A stretch of 64,000 nt of DNA from the NCBI GenBank assembly GCA_963932465.1, contig OZ010800.1, forward strand, positions 33,420,852 to 33,484,851, read 5' to 3'. Positions 33,476-44,456 of the stretch are shown here, piece by piece; position 1 is the stretch's first letter, and each line of letters opens with the position of its first letter. The notes beneath the pieces are model-generated. The model had not been told where the DNA came from. It saw only the letters and a program-made list of their open reading frames with translations, and made no database searches. The DNA is from Maratus speciosus. Its lineage: Eukaryota; Arthropoda; Arachnida; Araneae; Salticidae. Both the position numbers and the translations under genes were made by a program.

Positions 33476-33890
33476 TTGACGGGGGCTGGTCACTCAGCTT
33501 CGGAATTCTCCTCCGAAATGTTAAATCTATGGGCTTTTGATGCATTCGTATATTTAAAATATCTTCTGGGGAAATTCATATTTTTAACATCTTTTTTCTG
33601 TGTACTCTTCTTAAAGAATGTCTCCTTTTTTCTTGGTTTTCAAAATATTTCTAAAATCTATGCTGAATTTAATATTTTATGTGTTAAAAGCGAGCAAACT
33701 GTGAGTAAGATATTAACCCTTCATATAAAATACTTTAGAAATATTTTGAGAACTAAGAAAAAAAGAGACATCTTTTAGGAAGTGTACACAAAAAATAGAA
33801 GTTAAAAGTATTAATTTCCCGAGGAGATATTTTGAATATACGAATGCATCAAAAATCGATAGACTTTACATTAGTGAGGGGAAATTGGAA
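33476..33890. other. Foldback segment with an open frame of no recognised family
   Basis: A plus-strand frame at 33476-33778 encodes a hydrophobic peptide. The DNA itself is partly palindromic: ATGCATTCGTATATTTAAAA near 33540 against its inverse near 33830-33848, and a GGAGACATTCTTTAAGAAG-like mirror near 33605. The frame is therefore probably a by-product of an inverted repeat that runs up to the next MITE. Confidence 0.35.
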
Positions 33891-33912
33891 GCTCAGAGAC
33901 CACCCCCCTTAA

Positions 33913-34347
33913 GGCTCCTGTCCCTGCCGCCGAAGGCACTCACGAGCTAATGCTAATCCTATGGGGAGGGATTTATCTAATATCTCGTTTGCATTTTGAC
34001 ATTTTTAAATCTACTTTTTTTTTTTTTTTTTTTTTTTTTTGCATTGGATAGCCGAGATTCGTCTCTACATCGCAACTTTTTTTTACTTTTTCGATTTTCG
34101 TTGCAGATATTTTTTGGAATGACATTTTCGTTTTCAGAACCGGTTTTGAAAGTGAAAGTAACTTTAAAAAATATATCTGCGTCCAAAATTGAAAAAGTAA
34201 AAATGGTGCGATGTAGAGACGGACCTCGGCTATCCAATGCAAAAAAAATATTTAAAAATGTCGAAATGCAAACGAGATATTAGATACATCCCTGCCCATA
34301 GGATTCGCATTAGCTCTTGAGTGTCTCAGCCGGCAGGGACAGGAGCC
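33913..34347. mobile_element. Small TTAA-target foldback MITE
   Basis: 435 bp between TTAA at 33909-33912 and 34348-34351. The ends are GGCTCCTGTCCCTGCCG in inverted orientation, and the arms extend well inward (ATTGGATAGCCGAG against CTCGGCTATCCAAT). Open frames on both strands here (33973-34283) simply reflect the palindrome and a 27-base T run. No transposase. Confidence 0.85.
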
Positions 34348-34351
34348 TTAA

Positions 34352-35667
34352 TGGTTTCCGTAGTGCCATTTAGAGATTAATCGTCACCTGGAACATCTTT
34401 GAGCGTTTGTAATTAGTAGCCACCTGTTTTTCAGGGGAGGATATTTTTTTTTAAAGGGTAAAAAATGTCGCATTTTGGAATATTATTTTTTTTTGCGTTT
34501 TTTCTGTTGCGTTTTCAACTTTTCTTTTCCTTCTCATACCTGTCATCGCCGTTCGCTCGTAGAGGCTTTCAGGGGATAGTAGGTTATCTGAGGGTATCTG
34601 TCGGGAAATAGATATGAATCATAAACATAACTGTACCCTTATTTACCCCTTTCACAGACAAGTGTTTCACTTTTTTTCCCTATAAAAACTCTTGTCAGTA
34701 ATTGCTGCATTTTTCGCTAAGACACATCACGAGATGAAATTTTAAAATGGAAAGCGAAAATTACGATTCATGTCTAACTGATTGAGAGAACCCCTGCAGT
34801 CATCTTAGAGCCAGCCAACGGCTATAGCAGCTATCGCAAGGAAAGAGAAAATTAAATAGCAACAGAAAAAAAAAAGAAAAAAAAGCACTTTAACAAATTA
34901 CAACGACCATTTGAAAATGATTTTTTCAAAGACTAAAATTTAAGACATAAAAAAGCACGTAGTTGATCCTACATTACGTACGCCATGGATTAAACATTAA
35001 CATTCCTGGACCCATCATGAACAAATTTAAAAAGAAATTTCAATTTTACAATTTTCGGTACTGTAAATATTTAAACTTCTACGGAGCTGGTCATACATTA
35101 CGTACGCCATGAATTAAAGATTAATAGTGTTATTACACGTAAAAATTGCAAGCAAGAAAAATCACCTGCGACTCGTCAGATTTCCTATGAAACTTACGTA
35201 ATAGCCAAGCATTTCATTGGCTGTTCGGGAAATGGCTTTTCCATCATCCGATTTCCAAGAAATCTCACGACCCATTTTAAATAAAATTTCATTCTTAAAC
35301 TTCTAAAAATCCGACACTATTACTTTTTATACCGTCGGATGGAGAAATAAATGTACTTTTAAATGCAATTTGTTTGAAAGCTGTATCTTAATTTGTTTCT
35401 GAGTTATTAATTTTTTTTGTATATTTATTACTTTTTTGTCATAGTGGCAACACTCTGTTGTCCATCGTTGTTGAAAGCAAAGGGAAATACAGATTACTGT
35501 ATAGACCCATCAGATAACGAATAAATTGCAGATTAAACCAATGAAAACCTTCAGATATGCTTTTGATTTCCTACCCTGACGAGAACAATAACCATTTTTC
35601 CAAATGGTTAAAAAACTTATTTTTAAACATGCGACATTTTGATCCCTATACACAAAAATACCTTGTA
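34352..35667. other. Unassigned stretch with a short duplicated segment
   Basis: TACATTACGTACGCCATG occurs at about 34968 and 35095, each followed by a related ATTAAA segment, giving a ~127-bp duplication or two dispersed copies. No gene recognised. Confidence 0.45.
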
Positions 35668-36727
35668 CAGTCGTGGAAAAAAAAAAGTAAACACCCTCCA
35701 CTAACTCCTCAAGAAATTATCGTAGAAGAAAGTTACTGGCACCGAACGATTGGAAATAAAGTCTAGTTTTAAATGATGTATATAAAATTTGCTTAGGGGG
35801 CCACCTACATATTAAAACGAATCCAAACATTGTTTTTTTTCAATAGCAGTACACAATTCTGACAGCATAAATGAACTCTGCACCCTTCAATTAGCCTAAA
35901 AATAAATTTTTATGCAATTCGTACCATAAGTTTCTGAGAAATTAAATATTTTAAAACGAGCGTATTTTAAGGGCTATATCGAAATTGAAGTTCGGAAATC
36001 GATTGTTAACCGAGAGAGCCCCTATCTTGATCAAGGCACCTTAAGAAATCAATGAAGCCTGCTAGATTACAGGACTGCAGAAAAATTTCAAAATATCTAC
36101 TCACTTCTATTATAGACGGCCCCCTAAACCATCATTTTTCCGTTTTTTAAGCATAATTTGAAAACTACTGGGAAGAAAAATGTAAAATTTTGGATTTACA
36201 TAAAGCAGGACTTAATAAATCTAAATCCATCAAAAAAATGTAGGTTGCAATTCATAATTTTTTCGAATATTAATTTCAGAATTCATAATTCATATCATAA
36301 AATTATAAAAATTTCAAATTCAGTATATTTATGCTTGGGTATATTAGTATTATTGCTACAAAAAAATAGCACATTAGGAGCATAATTTCTGGAGATATAA
36401 ATAAAAATATGAAAATGTAATTTAACATTAGAAGCATTAAATTTTGAATGTTTATAATTCAAAAACTTATCATTCAAATGACTTGAAATTCGGTGTCTAG
36501 GCATAAATTGAACCGAAGATTTGAAATATCTTGTTAAAATTGGGTATTGTCATTGTAAAAAAATAAGTTTGGATTCGTTTTAATAGGTATATGGCCCCCT
36601 AAGCAAATTTTATATACATCATTTAAAAGTAGACTTTATTTCCAATCGTTCGGTACTAGTAACTTTCTTGTACGGTAATTTGTTGAGGAGTTAGTGGGGG
36701 GTGTTTACTTTTTTTTTCCCACGACTG
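35668..36727. mobile_element. Tc1/mariner-type MITE, copy 2, CAGTCGTGG ends
   Basis: 1060 bp between TA at 35666-35667 and 36728-36729, with perfect CAGTCGTGG termini and ~170-bp inverted arms. It aligns along its length with the copy at 26173-27259 and shares the internal GTTAACCGAGAGAGCC segment. Its frames (for example 36158-36385) are not coding. Confidence 0.88.
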
Positions 36728-36739
36728 TACCTTTTACGT

Positions 36740-36960
36740 AGCAAACTGTATTTATTTTATATAAATACAATAAATTATAATTTAAATACTTTTATGTTAT
36801 ACGCTTCCTTCCAAAGATAAGTCTGAAATTGGTATAGCTTCCTGATAATTATCAATAAATTACTAAGAATTTTCTTTGCTAAAATAATTAAAAAATGCTT
36901 TTATCTCGCATATTTAATGCATTGATAATAATAAAAATGATGATGATGATGATGATGATG
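36740..36960. repeat. Right arm of the distant inverted repeat
   Basis: Inverted, diverged match to 33140-33395, ending in the adjoining microsatellite. Confidence 0.55.

Positions 36961-37022
<62 letters not shown>
36938..37022 (+). repeat. GAT then AAT trinucleotide microsatellite
   Basis: Perfect GAT units followed by a long AAT/TAA run. Predicted poly-Met and poly-Ile frames over it are meaningless. Confidence 0.95.
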
Positions 37023-37024
<2 letters not shown>

Positions 37025-37956
37025 CAATAGGAGCAGTAGTAGTAATAGTAGAATTGTCTACAGATAATAATAAAAAAGGTAAAAGTGGTGTATTCTCATT
37101 CACAAACTGTGGAACCAAATAGCGCTTTCTATTTTTCGATAAAAGCAAAGGAAGTTTCATAAAGTCTGTGAAACCTGGCGTTTGGAATAAAATTTCAGGA
37201 CAATACAGACCAATATAGGTAAGTATTCTTGATCCCTTATAACTGGAGCAATCATTTATAATTTAAGAAATAATACATATATGAGAAAAGGAAAATTTCC
37301 GTTCGATTTTAAAACACTTTTAGTCGTGTTTGTAGATTTCCAGAGTCGTTATACTTAAAAATAATGCATTAAACTTTTTTAATCCATGCGCACAATATCT
37401 AAATAGAGAAAAAACAAAGACTTTAAAATATTCTTTGAGTGCAGCACTAATTTGAAACTCTGCATTTTTGATTGATATTTTTTTTTATAATAATAATAAT
37501 AGTAATAAATAAAAGTTTATTACTGAAATGTATTTTCTACCACCGCCAAACATGAAGAAAAAAATATTTTCTATTTTCGAGGATGACATTTATAAGCTTA
37601 ACTTAATTTTAGTATATTAAATAGTTATATATGTATTAATAATTTTTAATATCCTGTATGAGGTGTATCTTTCTTTGGATCTCTTAGCTTTTTATTATCT
37701 ATTTTCTGTAATGTTTCCGTTATAAGGAGCTAAATTTTGTCACTTTTGGCTTAATGCCGACAAAATTGGATGAAATAACGCATCTTCTATGAATGAACTC
37801 ACAAGCTCCTCTGATGATTATGTGAGTCATTCATAGTTCTTATATTACATACTGGTTTCATATATTCATTTCTAAATCATCTTTAGAGCTTTATCAATTT
37901 CTTCATATATTTGTGATTTCAAATTTATCATATATATATATATATATATATATATG

Positions 37957-37988
<32 letters not shown>

Positions 37989-38092
37989 TATATAGATATA
38001 TATATTGATAGGTAAATAAATAAATTATAAAATACAGGACATCAGAAAAGAATTTGTAAATGTTATAACATACAATAGCAACCATATTCAAT
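37023..38092. other. AT-rich stretch with a hairpin and a microsatellite
   Basis: It contains a 16-17-bp stem at 37787-37836 (CTATGAATGA paired with TCATTCATAG, loop about 17 bases) and a TA/GATA microsatellite at about 37930-37990. Nothing else recognised. Confidence 0.5.
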
Positions 38093-38179
38093 ATGGAGTG
38101 CACGTTCCTGCTGTTTGGGTGCGATAAGTGGAAATTTCTAGAACTTGTCTTGATCTTATTGGATTTCTCGCAAAGCAAG
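38093..38179 (+). other. Possible first coding exon (speculative)
   Basis: An ATG at 38093 opens exactly 29 codons up to AG|GTAAGT at 38179/38180, a strong donor site in phase 0. The peptide includes FLELVLILLDFSQSK, which could be a signal or anchor segment. No acceptor or downstream exon was identified, and donor-like sites occur by chance, so this is only a candidate. Confidence 0.15.
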
Positions 38180-38183
38180 GTAA

Positions 38184-38796
38184 GTCTCTTCAAAATTTTT
38201 ATTTCAATATTTTTACTTTTTCAAGGTTGTTAAAAGAGATGAGAGAGAGAGAGACTATATTTTATGGGAAATAAAATTTTATTTAACAAAATAGAAAATT
38301 ACTGAAACACTGAAATCCAAGGAATCAAACAGCATTTTTAATCTTTTCATAAAGAGAAAAAAATGTCCTGAATATGCCATCCAAGTTGGCGTTTCAAGCC
38401 GTCTTTCTGGATTTTGCAGCCCGGGAAAGGTTGTCTTGAGTCAAAAATCAATCATAACACAACCGAAAATGCAAAAGGCTGAGTTCAAATTAGCTCAATA
38501 GTCATTACTGCAAGCTCCATACATTTCTGCATAAAATGTGCAAGTAAATAAGTCATTTTTGAGTTGCTGGATGGAGGGAAATACTTTTTAAAAACCGCCT
38601 AAGTAGTGATTTATATTATAATAATGCATAAATTTTCTAATTCTAAAGCAACGTATTTCAGAGAAAAAAAAAGTAGCAAGTGCACGAAATTTAGAATTGC
38701 TTAATAGTAAATTGGCATAATGCACTCAGAAAATGGCACGAAACTGCTTTGTACCAATTATGTCTAAATTAAACTAAATGTTTAACCCACTAAAGA
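38184..38796. other. Spacer, nothing recognised
   Basis: AT-rich with a short GA run near 38240-38252. No element ends found. Confidence 0.35.
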
Positions 38797-39500
38797 AGAG
38801 GTTCGCATGGTCCGGAATTTCCAGGTCCGGCCCAAATGAAAGCTATCGTGGCCTGACCCAGTGTAAAAACTTAAAGTTCGGCCCGTTTATATTTTCGCAG
38901 TTCATGGCCAAGCCCGTACATAAGTCAATTAAATCAGTCCCAGTTCAATTTCTCCAAAAATTCCGATTTTTCGTACCATACAGTTAAGATTCTTTTAAAG
39001 AATACTGCATACATATTTATGGAAAATTTTTATAGTATATTTTTATTACTATGCATTAGCAAGATAGAAAATACACAATAGCAGCATTAATGATGAGCTA
39101 AACTCTTAGACTTTTCAACATTCAAATACAGATTCATTAAAATAAATTAATGCAGTTTAGAATAAAAGAAAAAAAGATGGTTAAAAACATCATGACTTTG
39201 GCAGCTGTTATAAAAAAGTAGATATTTAAAAATTATTCTATGTAATTTATTAAGATTACTTTATTAATTCTAATGACTCGGTTAACAGAAGTCCACTATC
39301 GCTATTACTATTTTTACAAAATATTTTTCCTGTACCGCACGTCCTGGGAACAAGTTGCAGTCCGGCTCGGCCAGAGTCTGCTGAAAAAATTAAGCACGGA
39401 CTCAGACACGATATAATTGTCCGATAGATACTAATCTCTACATTGGTTTTCTACAAGTTATATTTCTGCATTGGTTTTGTCAGCTGTTGTTGTACAGTGG

Positions 39501-39540
<40 letters not shown>

Positions 39541-40067
39541 TTGACAGTCATTGAAAATTTTTTAAAAAGCCCTATTTTCAAATCACTACCAGAGCTTGAA
39601 AAGAAAGGAGAACGTTGTGTCATATGAAGCTGCAAGGACCACCAGTCCACATGGCCAACGCGCGATAGAAACTCTCGCCTGCATCTTATATTTAAAGCAG
39701 GGAAATTAAAATAAAACATCTGATTATTGAGATTGTGGCTTGAGTGTCAAGATTTTTTTTGCTGGCACTACAGGGAATCAACTTAACACTTATTCTCGCG
39801 AAATTCACATCCATTGAAAATGGTTCATATTTTATTGATTTCGTTTAAATTTTCAATCGGAAAGGTCGACCTGCTTAATTTTTTATGGACGCGGCCGGTC
39901 CGTTTAATTTTTTTGTCGGCCCTGCCGGCCCATCTAATTTTTTTGTCTGTTAGGCCCGCCACGTTTTTTTTTTTATCGACGTTATAAAAATTGTCTTTAT
40001 TCTTCCGGCCCGTTTGAAAGTTTACATTCATTATGCAGACCCGCGGGCCGGGCCCGTGAAGACCTCT
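38797..40067. mobile_element. hAT-like element with GC-rich ends
   Basis: The left end reads AGAGGTTCGCATGGTCCGGA and the right end, inverted, AGAGGTCTTCACGGGCCCGG. Both ends carry further GGCCC/GGGCC motifs, strikingly GC-rich for this window. The ends resemble those at about 56045-58236. An exact 8-bp target duplication was not found, so the superfamily is tentative. The interior is non-coding and includes a long A run at about 39506-39538. Confidence 0.45.
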
Positions 40068-41180
40068 ACACAAAACACGTGCAGCATTTCCCCCCCATAT
40101 AGCAACTGTATTTTTTCATATAATGCAAACATTTTTTAATCAATTTGGTATTTAGAAATACACACAAATTTCGAAGCAAAGGTATTTATTTTAAATGGAA
40201 CATTTTTATTTTTATTACATGTTTTATTTCAAAGAATAATCTTAAAATTGATTACTTTACAATTTCGATTCATTCAAACTTACAAATGTTCGTAAAAAAA
40301 AGAGAATTTTCATCGTTTAATAACATACCGATATATCATTGCTGTTATAAAAATATGCTGTTATCAAAAATATTTCACTCGTAATAATACATTGGAAAAA
40401 GTATTTTTAATGGAAACATAATCCAACCTAACATTTGAAGTTTAATTCATATGCTGCTAATTATCAGGTAGTACCTCGTAATTCATGCTCGATACAAGAA
40501 TTGTGTTAAACCAACCATGATTTAAATCAACTGTTTTTTTTTCTCACCTCCAAACACCCGGGTTTTTTTAGGACTATTCTAATACAGTACTTCCCCACTT
40601 TTTCATAATTTATTGGTCCAGAATTATAGAATATAAATATTTTCTACTTTTAATACAGTCTTTTTTCTACAAACAACATGAGACATAGGAGTTCTAAGGG
40701 TTCTTTGTATGCATAAAATATAAAAATTTAATGTATTAATAAACATATCTGATTCCCTAAAGATATATCTTAAAACATGGTCAACGTATATAAACATGTA
40801 CAGACTGCATGATAGAATTAACAGAAAATAAAACAAATAAAAAATATTCAATATTTAGCATAAAATATTTTCTTTTTCCTTTTTTTAAACGGAATTACTT
40901 ACAGCAATCGATAACATAAGATGATCTTAAAGAATTTGGTCACGTTATAAAAGAAATTGTTCTCGATTTGGTAGATTATCCTTTCACAATTCGAAAAAGA
41001 AAACGAAAGCTATGAAAGTGAACAATAGAATATTAAAAAAATGATGTCAGTTGCACCATTTCAATAATAACAGTGGTATCTTTTATGGTACTTGTTGGAT
41101 TTAATAGCCAAAAATGTTGGTTTGAATTTATTATTGAAACAAAAATCTTTATCAACCTCAGCTTCAGATGCTGAGAGTTA
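40068..41180. other. AT-rich spacer
   Basis: No gene or element end recognised. Short frames (40145-40384, 40624-40851) are low-complexity. Confidence 0.35.
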
Positions 41181-41190
41181 TATAAAGTAG

Positions 41191-41377
41191 CAAGGCTAAC
41201 GAAAAAGACAGGCTACCGCGGTGGGTCCGATTCTTCTTTTTTTACAGACCGCTGGAGTCACGTGATGCTCGAATGCACCAATGAAGGTGTGCGAAAAGAG
41301 CAACACGTGACTCCAGCGGTCTGTAAAAAAAGATACGTGGAATACACCGCGGTAGCCTGTCTTTCTCGTTAGCCTCG
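41191..41377. mobile_element. 187-bp GC-rich foldback with 9-bp target duplication
   Basis: The ends CAAGGCTAACGA and, inverted, CGAGGCTAACGA lead into arms containing AGACAGGCTACCGCGGTG and a GACCGCTGGAGTCACGTG segment, with a short unpaired centre. ATAAAGTAG flanks both sides (41182-41190 and 41378-41386). A 9-bp duplication is typical of Mutator-like elements. Nearly the whole element can form one hairpin. Confidence 0.75.
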
Positions 41378-42046
41378 ATAAAGTAGTTAGCCAATCGGTT
41401 AATACTGTCGTGAAGATGAATTATTTTATAATTATAAAGTAACGTTTAGGTCAAGAAAAAAATATTAATATGTTCAGTGAACTAATTTCACTGCAAAAAG
41501 TTGCTGCGGTCAAGGTATACAAAATCTATAATTGGAACAATTATGAAAATTGTTCCAACAATTGAAAAGCTTAGTGGAAGAACATGTTTTGATACATTTT
41601 CTCAATTTGTTTTTTAATTTTACGGATGAAAGCGTTATGAAGCTTTAAATGATGAAGCGTTAAATTCCCATTGAGCAATTTCCGTCAATAAACGGAAACG
41701 TACTTGAGATTTTTTGTGTAGTCCTGTATATGATTGACAGAATTTATACACAAAAGTAATATCCAAAGAAGTACAATTTTAAAACTCGTAGTACAACTGA
41801 AAACACACTTCCATCAAATATTCTTCATAGGTAGTATTGTAGCCAAATACTTTTGTGTGTACCTGCAAATGATCGATAAATTGTATGCACTCCGAATTCT
41901 ACACTGTAAAAAAAAATTGTTGATTTTACAGTATAATACTGGAAGCTGGATTACCAGTGTTATAGTGTAAAATAAACAGTAATATATCGTCATACAAATG
42001 AAAAATATAAAATATGAAATATAAATGTAAAATATAAATGGCATTA

Positions 42047-42777
42047 AGGGGTCTCATGACTCTTAAAGATTCAAAATTTTCGAATTTTTTTTTAGATGCT
42101 AAACTTCTATCTTTTCTGAACATTTTGATATAATTATTTCCTTGAAAACAGAAGTTATGGCTTTTAGAATTATATTCGCGCTATAGCTGAAGCGGCATTT
42201 CCGAAACTTTGAAGTCATTTTTCTCCAAATGACGTTAAGGCATAAAGCGCATGATGTCTCAAAAACTTCTGAATATTTTTTTATGAAATTTTCAAAACAT
42301 ATGTTTCATGTTAGTCTCTATAAACTGAAGCTAAAGTTTTATTTTTATTGTTCAAAAAAATATTTTTTCAGATGATTATACAGTTGAAATTTTCAAAATT
42401 TTGTATTAGTTAAATACAACTTTGTATTAAAAATATAAAAATACTTTAAATATATTTTTTTAAGGTTTAGGGTAATTATTATAACCTGAAGTATAAATAG
42501 GTAGAAAAAATTTCCTTCCAGTTGTAAAATTTATTTTGTAATCCTGCTCGTAAGCTGACGTACCAATTTTCTGCTCGACAAATGTCTGACAGTTTGGAGC
42601 CACTTTAAATACTAATTCTGCACCTTTAAATTTTTTAAATACATAAAATGAAAAAACATACTTATATCTTTCATCCCAATTAAAATTGTGTTTTTAAATC
42701 ATATACATTTTAAGATACTTAAAGTTGAAAATGGTCCTTTTTTTCATTTTTTCCAATTTTAAGAGTCCTAAGACCCC
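42047..42777. mobile_element. TTAA-target MITE with GGGGTCT ends
   Basis: 731 bp between TTAA at 42043-42046 and 42778-42781. The ends read GGGGTCTCATGACTCTTA and, inverted, GGGGTCTTAGGACTCTTA. Removing it restores CATTAAAATATACCGCAA, matching uninterrupted CATTAAAAT units of the same repeat near 8962 and 43820. No transposase. Related in style to 23467-24218. Confidence 0.85.
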
Positions 42778-43905
42778 TTAAAATATACCGCAAATGATTT
42801 TTCCCCATAGGCCGTAATGTAACAGAATTCTTTTGAGTGGCCCTATAAATGAACCGTAAACGCTACATATTTTCTTTTCAATAGAGAATATGCCAGCAGT
42901 AAAACCCGAAAAACATTTATAAATTTCTTGGCAATCTGACTATATTTACGCACGGACAGACAAACAAACCGAATTCATAAGCACTTTTCAACTATGTTGG
43001 AAAGGATTTAAAGAAACATATTAAAGATTCCCATAAGTCTGTACACATTTCAAAAACTTATAAAAAATCTAACAAGATTATCGAATATTTGTAGGAATAA
43101 AAACAAAATAATTCAGATATATATCTGTAAGTTGAAATTTCGATTATTTATATAAATTAAAAAAATGTTGACTTATGAGAATAAGACTTCTCAAAAGAGG
43201 AATTGTACCAGACAAAAAGGAAAAAAAAAATCGAGAATGAAAAATCATGCTTCAAGCATATATTATGAAACACTTTCCAACACATTTAGAATAATGTAAC
43301 AAAACTTTACCGTTTAATAAGTTGAAATAGGATGTCTAAGTGAACCATTCTGGAAACATGTATTTGAAAACCCAATTTTAGCAATTCTCATCTACAGTGA
43401 AAAATTATCCGAATTCTTTGAGCAGCCCTGTAAATGATATACAGATTTGTATCTATGAACTACAGGCATGCAAAAATTTAATTCAGTTAGAAAAATACAT
43501 ACCACAGTTGATAATTCCCCTTCAGCAATTTCCGCTCATAAGGAGAAAGATATGGGAATTATTTTGTGCAGCCCTGTATACGAGGTATAGAATTTATACA
43601 AAACAAGTTACATGCAAAAAAATAGTTAAAGTTAAAATTACGTACCGAAATTGAAAACGCACTTCCAGCGATTATTGTTCAAAGACAGTAGTGTAAAGGA
43701 TTTATTTTGTGTGTTCCTGTAAATGAACGATAAATGTTATGAATGCCCAATTCTAATCATCTTGTAGTGAAACTCAGTGATTTATATCAATTCCAATAAA
43801 TTTGAAATAGCATATTGTCATTAAAATACACTGCAAACTATTTTTCCCTATTAACCATAATGTAACGTAATTGTCTTGCTTGCACCTGTAAATGAACTAT
43901 TAATA

Positions 43906-44456
43906 CAGGGTAAGTCTAAATGAACATAGCGATTACAAACGACTATAACTATTTAATGGAAAAGAATTTATCAATAAGATTAACACAGAATGTAGACGGA
44001 ACTTGAAAATTTCTTTACGTAAGGCGCAGGTGCAGTAAAGCGGAAGCCTGCGCATGCGCGAGTTGAAACTTTCCAACAACAAGAAACCGGTTCATTGCGG
44101 ACGTCTCATTCGTAAAAATGGCCAATTATGACGGTAAAAATGGCCGATTTTTTTCTGTGTGGTTATGTGAAAGACAGGGTGCCTCCCATGCCCAAAATAA
44201 TTGAAGAACGCAAAGTACACATTTGCAATGCGCTTGCGTCGGTGACTAAACAAATGCTTCAGAATGTATGGCGCGAAATGGGCTACGGCCGAGATGTTGT
44301 CCGTATGACCAAGGAAAGTTACATAGAACACCTATGACGTATGTATACAAAATTTTGAAGTTTCGTCTACATTATGTGTTAATCTTATCGATAAATTATT
44401 TCCCATTAAATAGTTATAGACGTTCGTAAACGCTATATTAATTTTGACTTACCCTA
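43906..44456. mobile_element. TA-target MITE derived from a transposase gene
   Basis: 551 bp between TA at 43904-43905 and 44457-44458. The inverted ends begin CAGGGTAAGTC (TAGGGTAAGTC on the right) and stay similar for about 90 bp. It retains the 3' part of a transposase reading frame, so it looks like an internal deletion derivative of a larger IS630-Tc1-mariner-type transposon. It also carries TGCGCATGCGCG at 44049-44060. Confidence 0.8.
44128..44337 (+). pseudogene. C-terminal remnant of an IS630/Tc1-mariner-type transposase
   Basis: The frame encodes FFLCGYVKDRVPPMPKIIEE near its start and MLQNVWREMGYGRDVVRM later, ending IEHL before the stop. The pattern FFLWGY-K-, then a helical segment and a terminal -V-GHIEHL-like end, is what I know from the C-terminus of Tc3-like transposases in arthropods. 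The catalytic Asp and Glu residues are upstream and absent, so it cannot be active. Assignment is from remembered motif layout, not a database search. Confidence 0.6.

Noticed and set aside
33973..34283. Overlapping frames on both strands
   Set aside because: They mirror each other because the DNA is a palindromic MITE with a T run.
34676..34700. TATA box plus initiator (TATAAAA with TCAGT)
   Set aside because: Spacing is only about 17 bases, too short for a normal TATA-initiator pair.
36888..37160. Poly-Ile and poly-Met frames
   Set aside because: Translation of a trinucleotide microsatellite.
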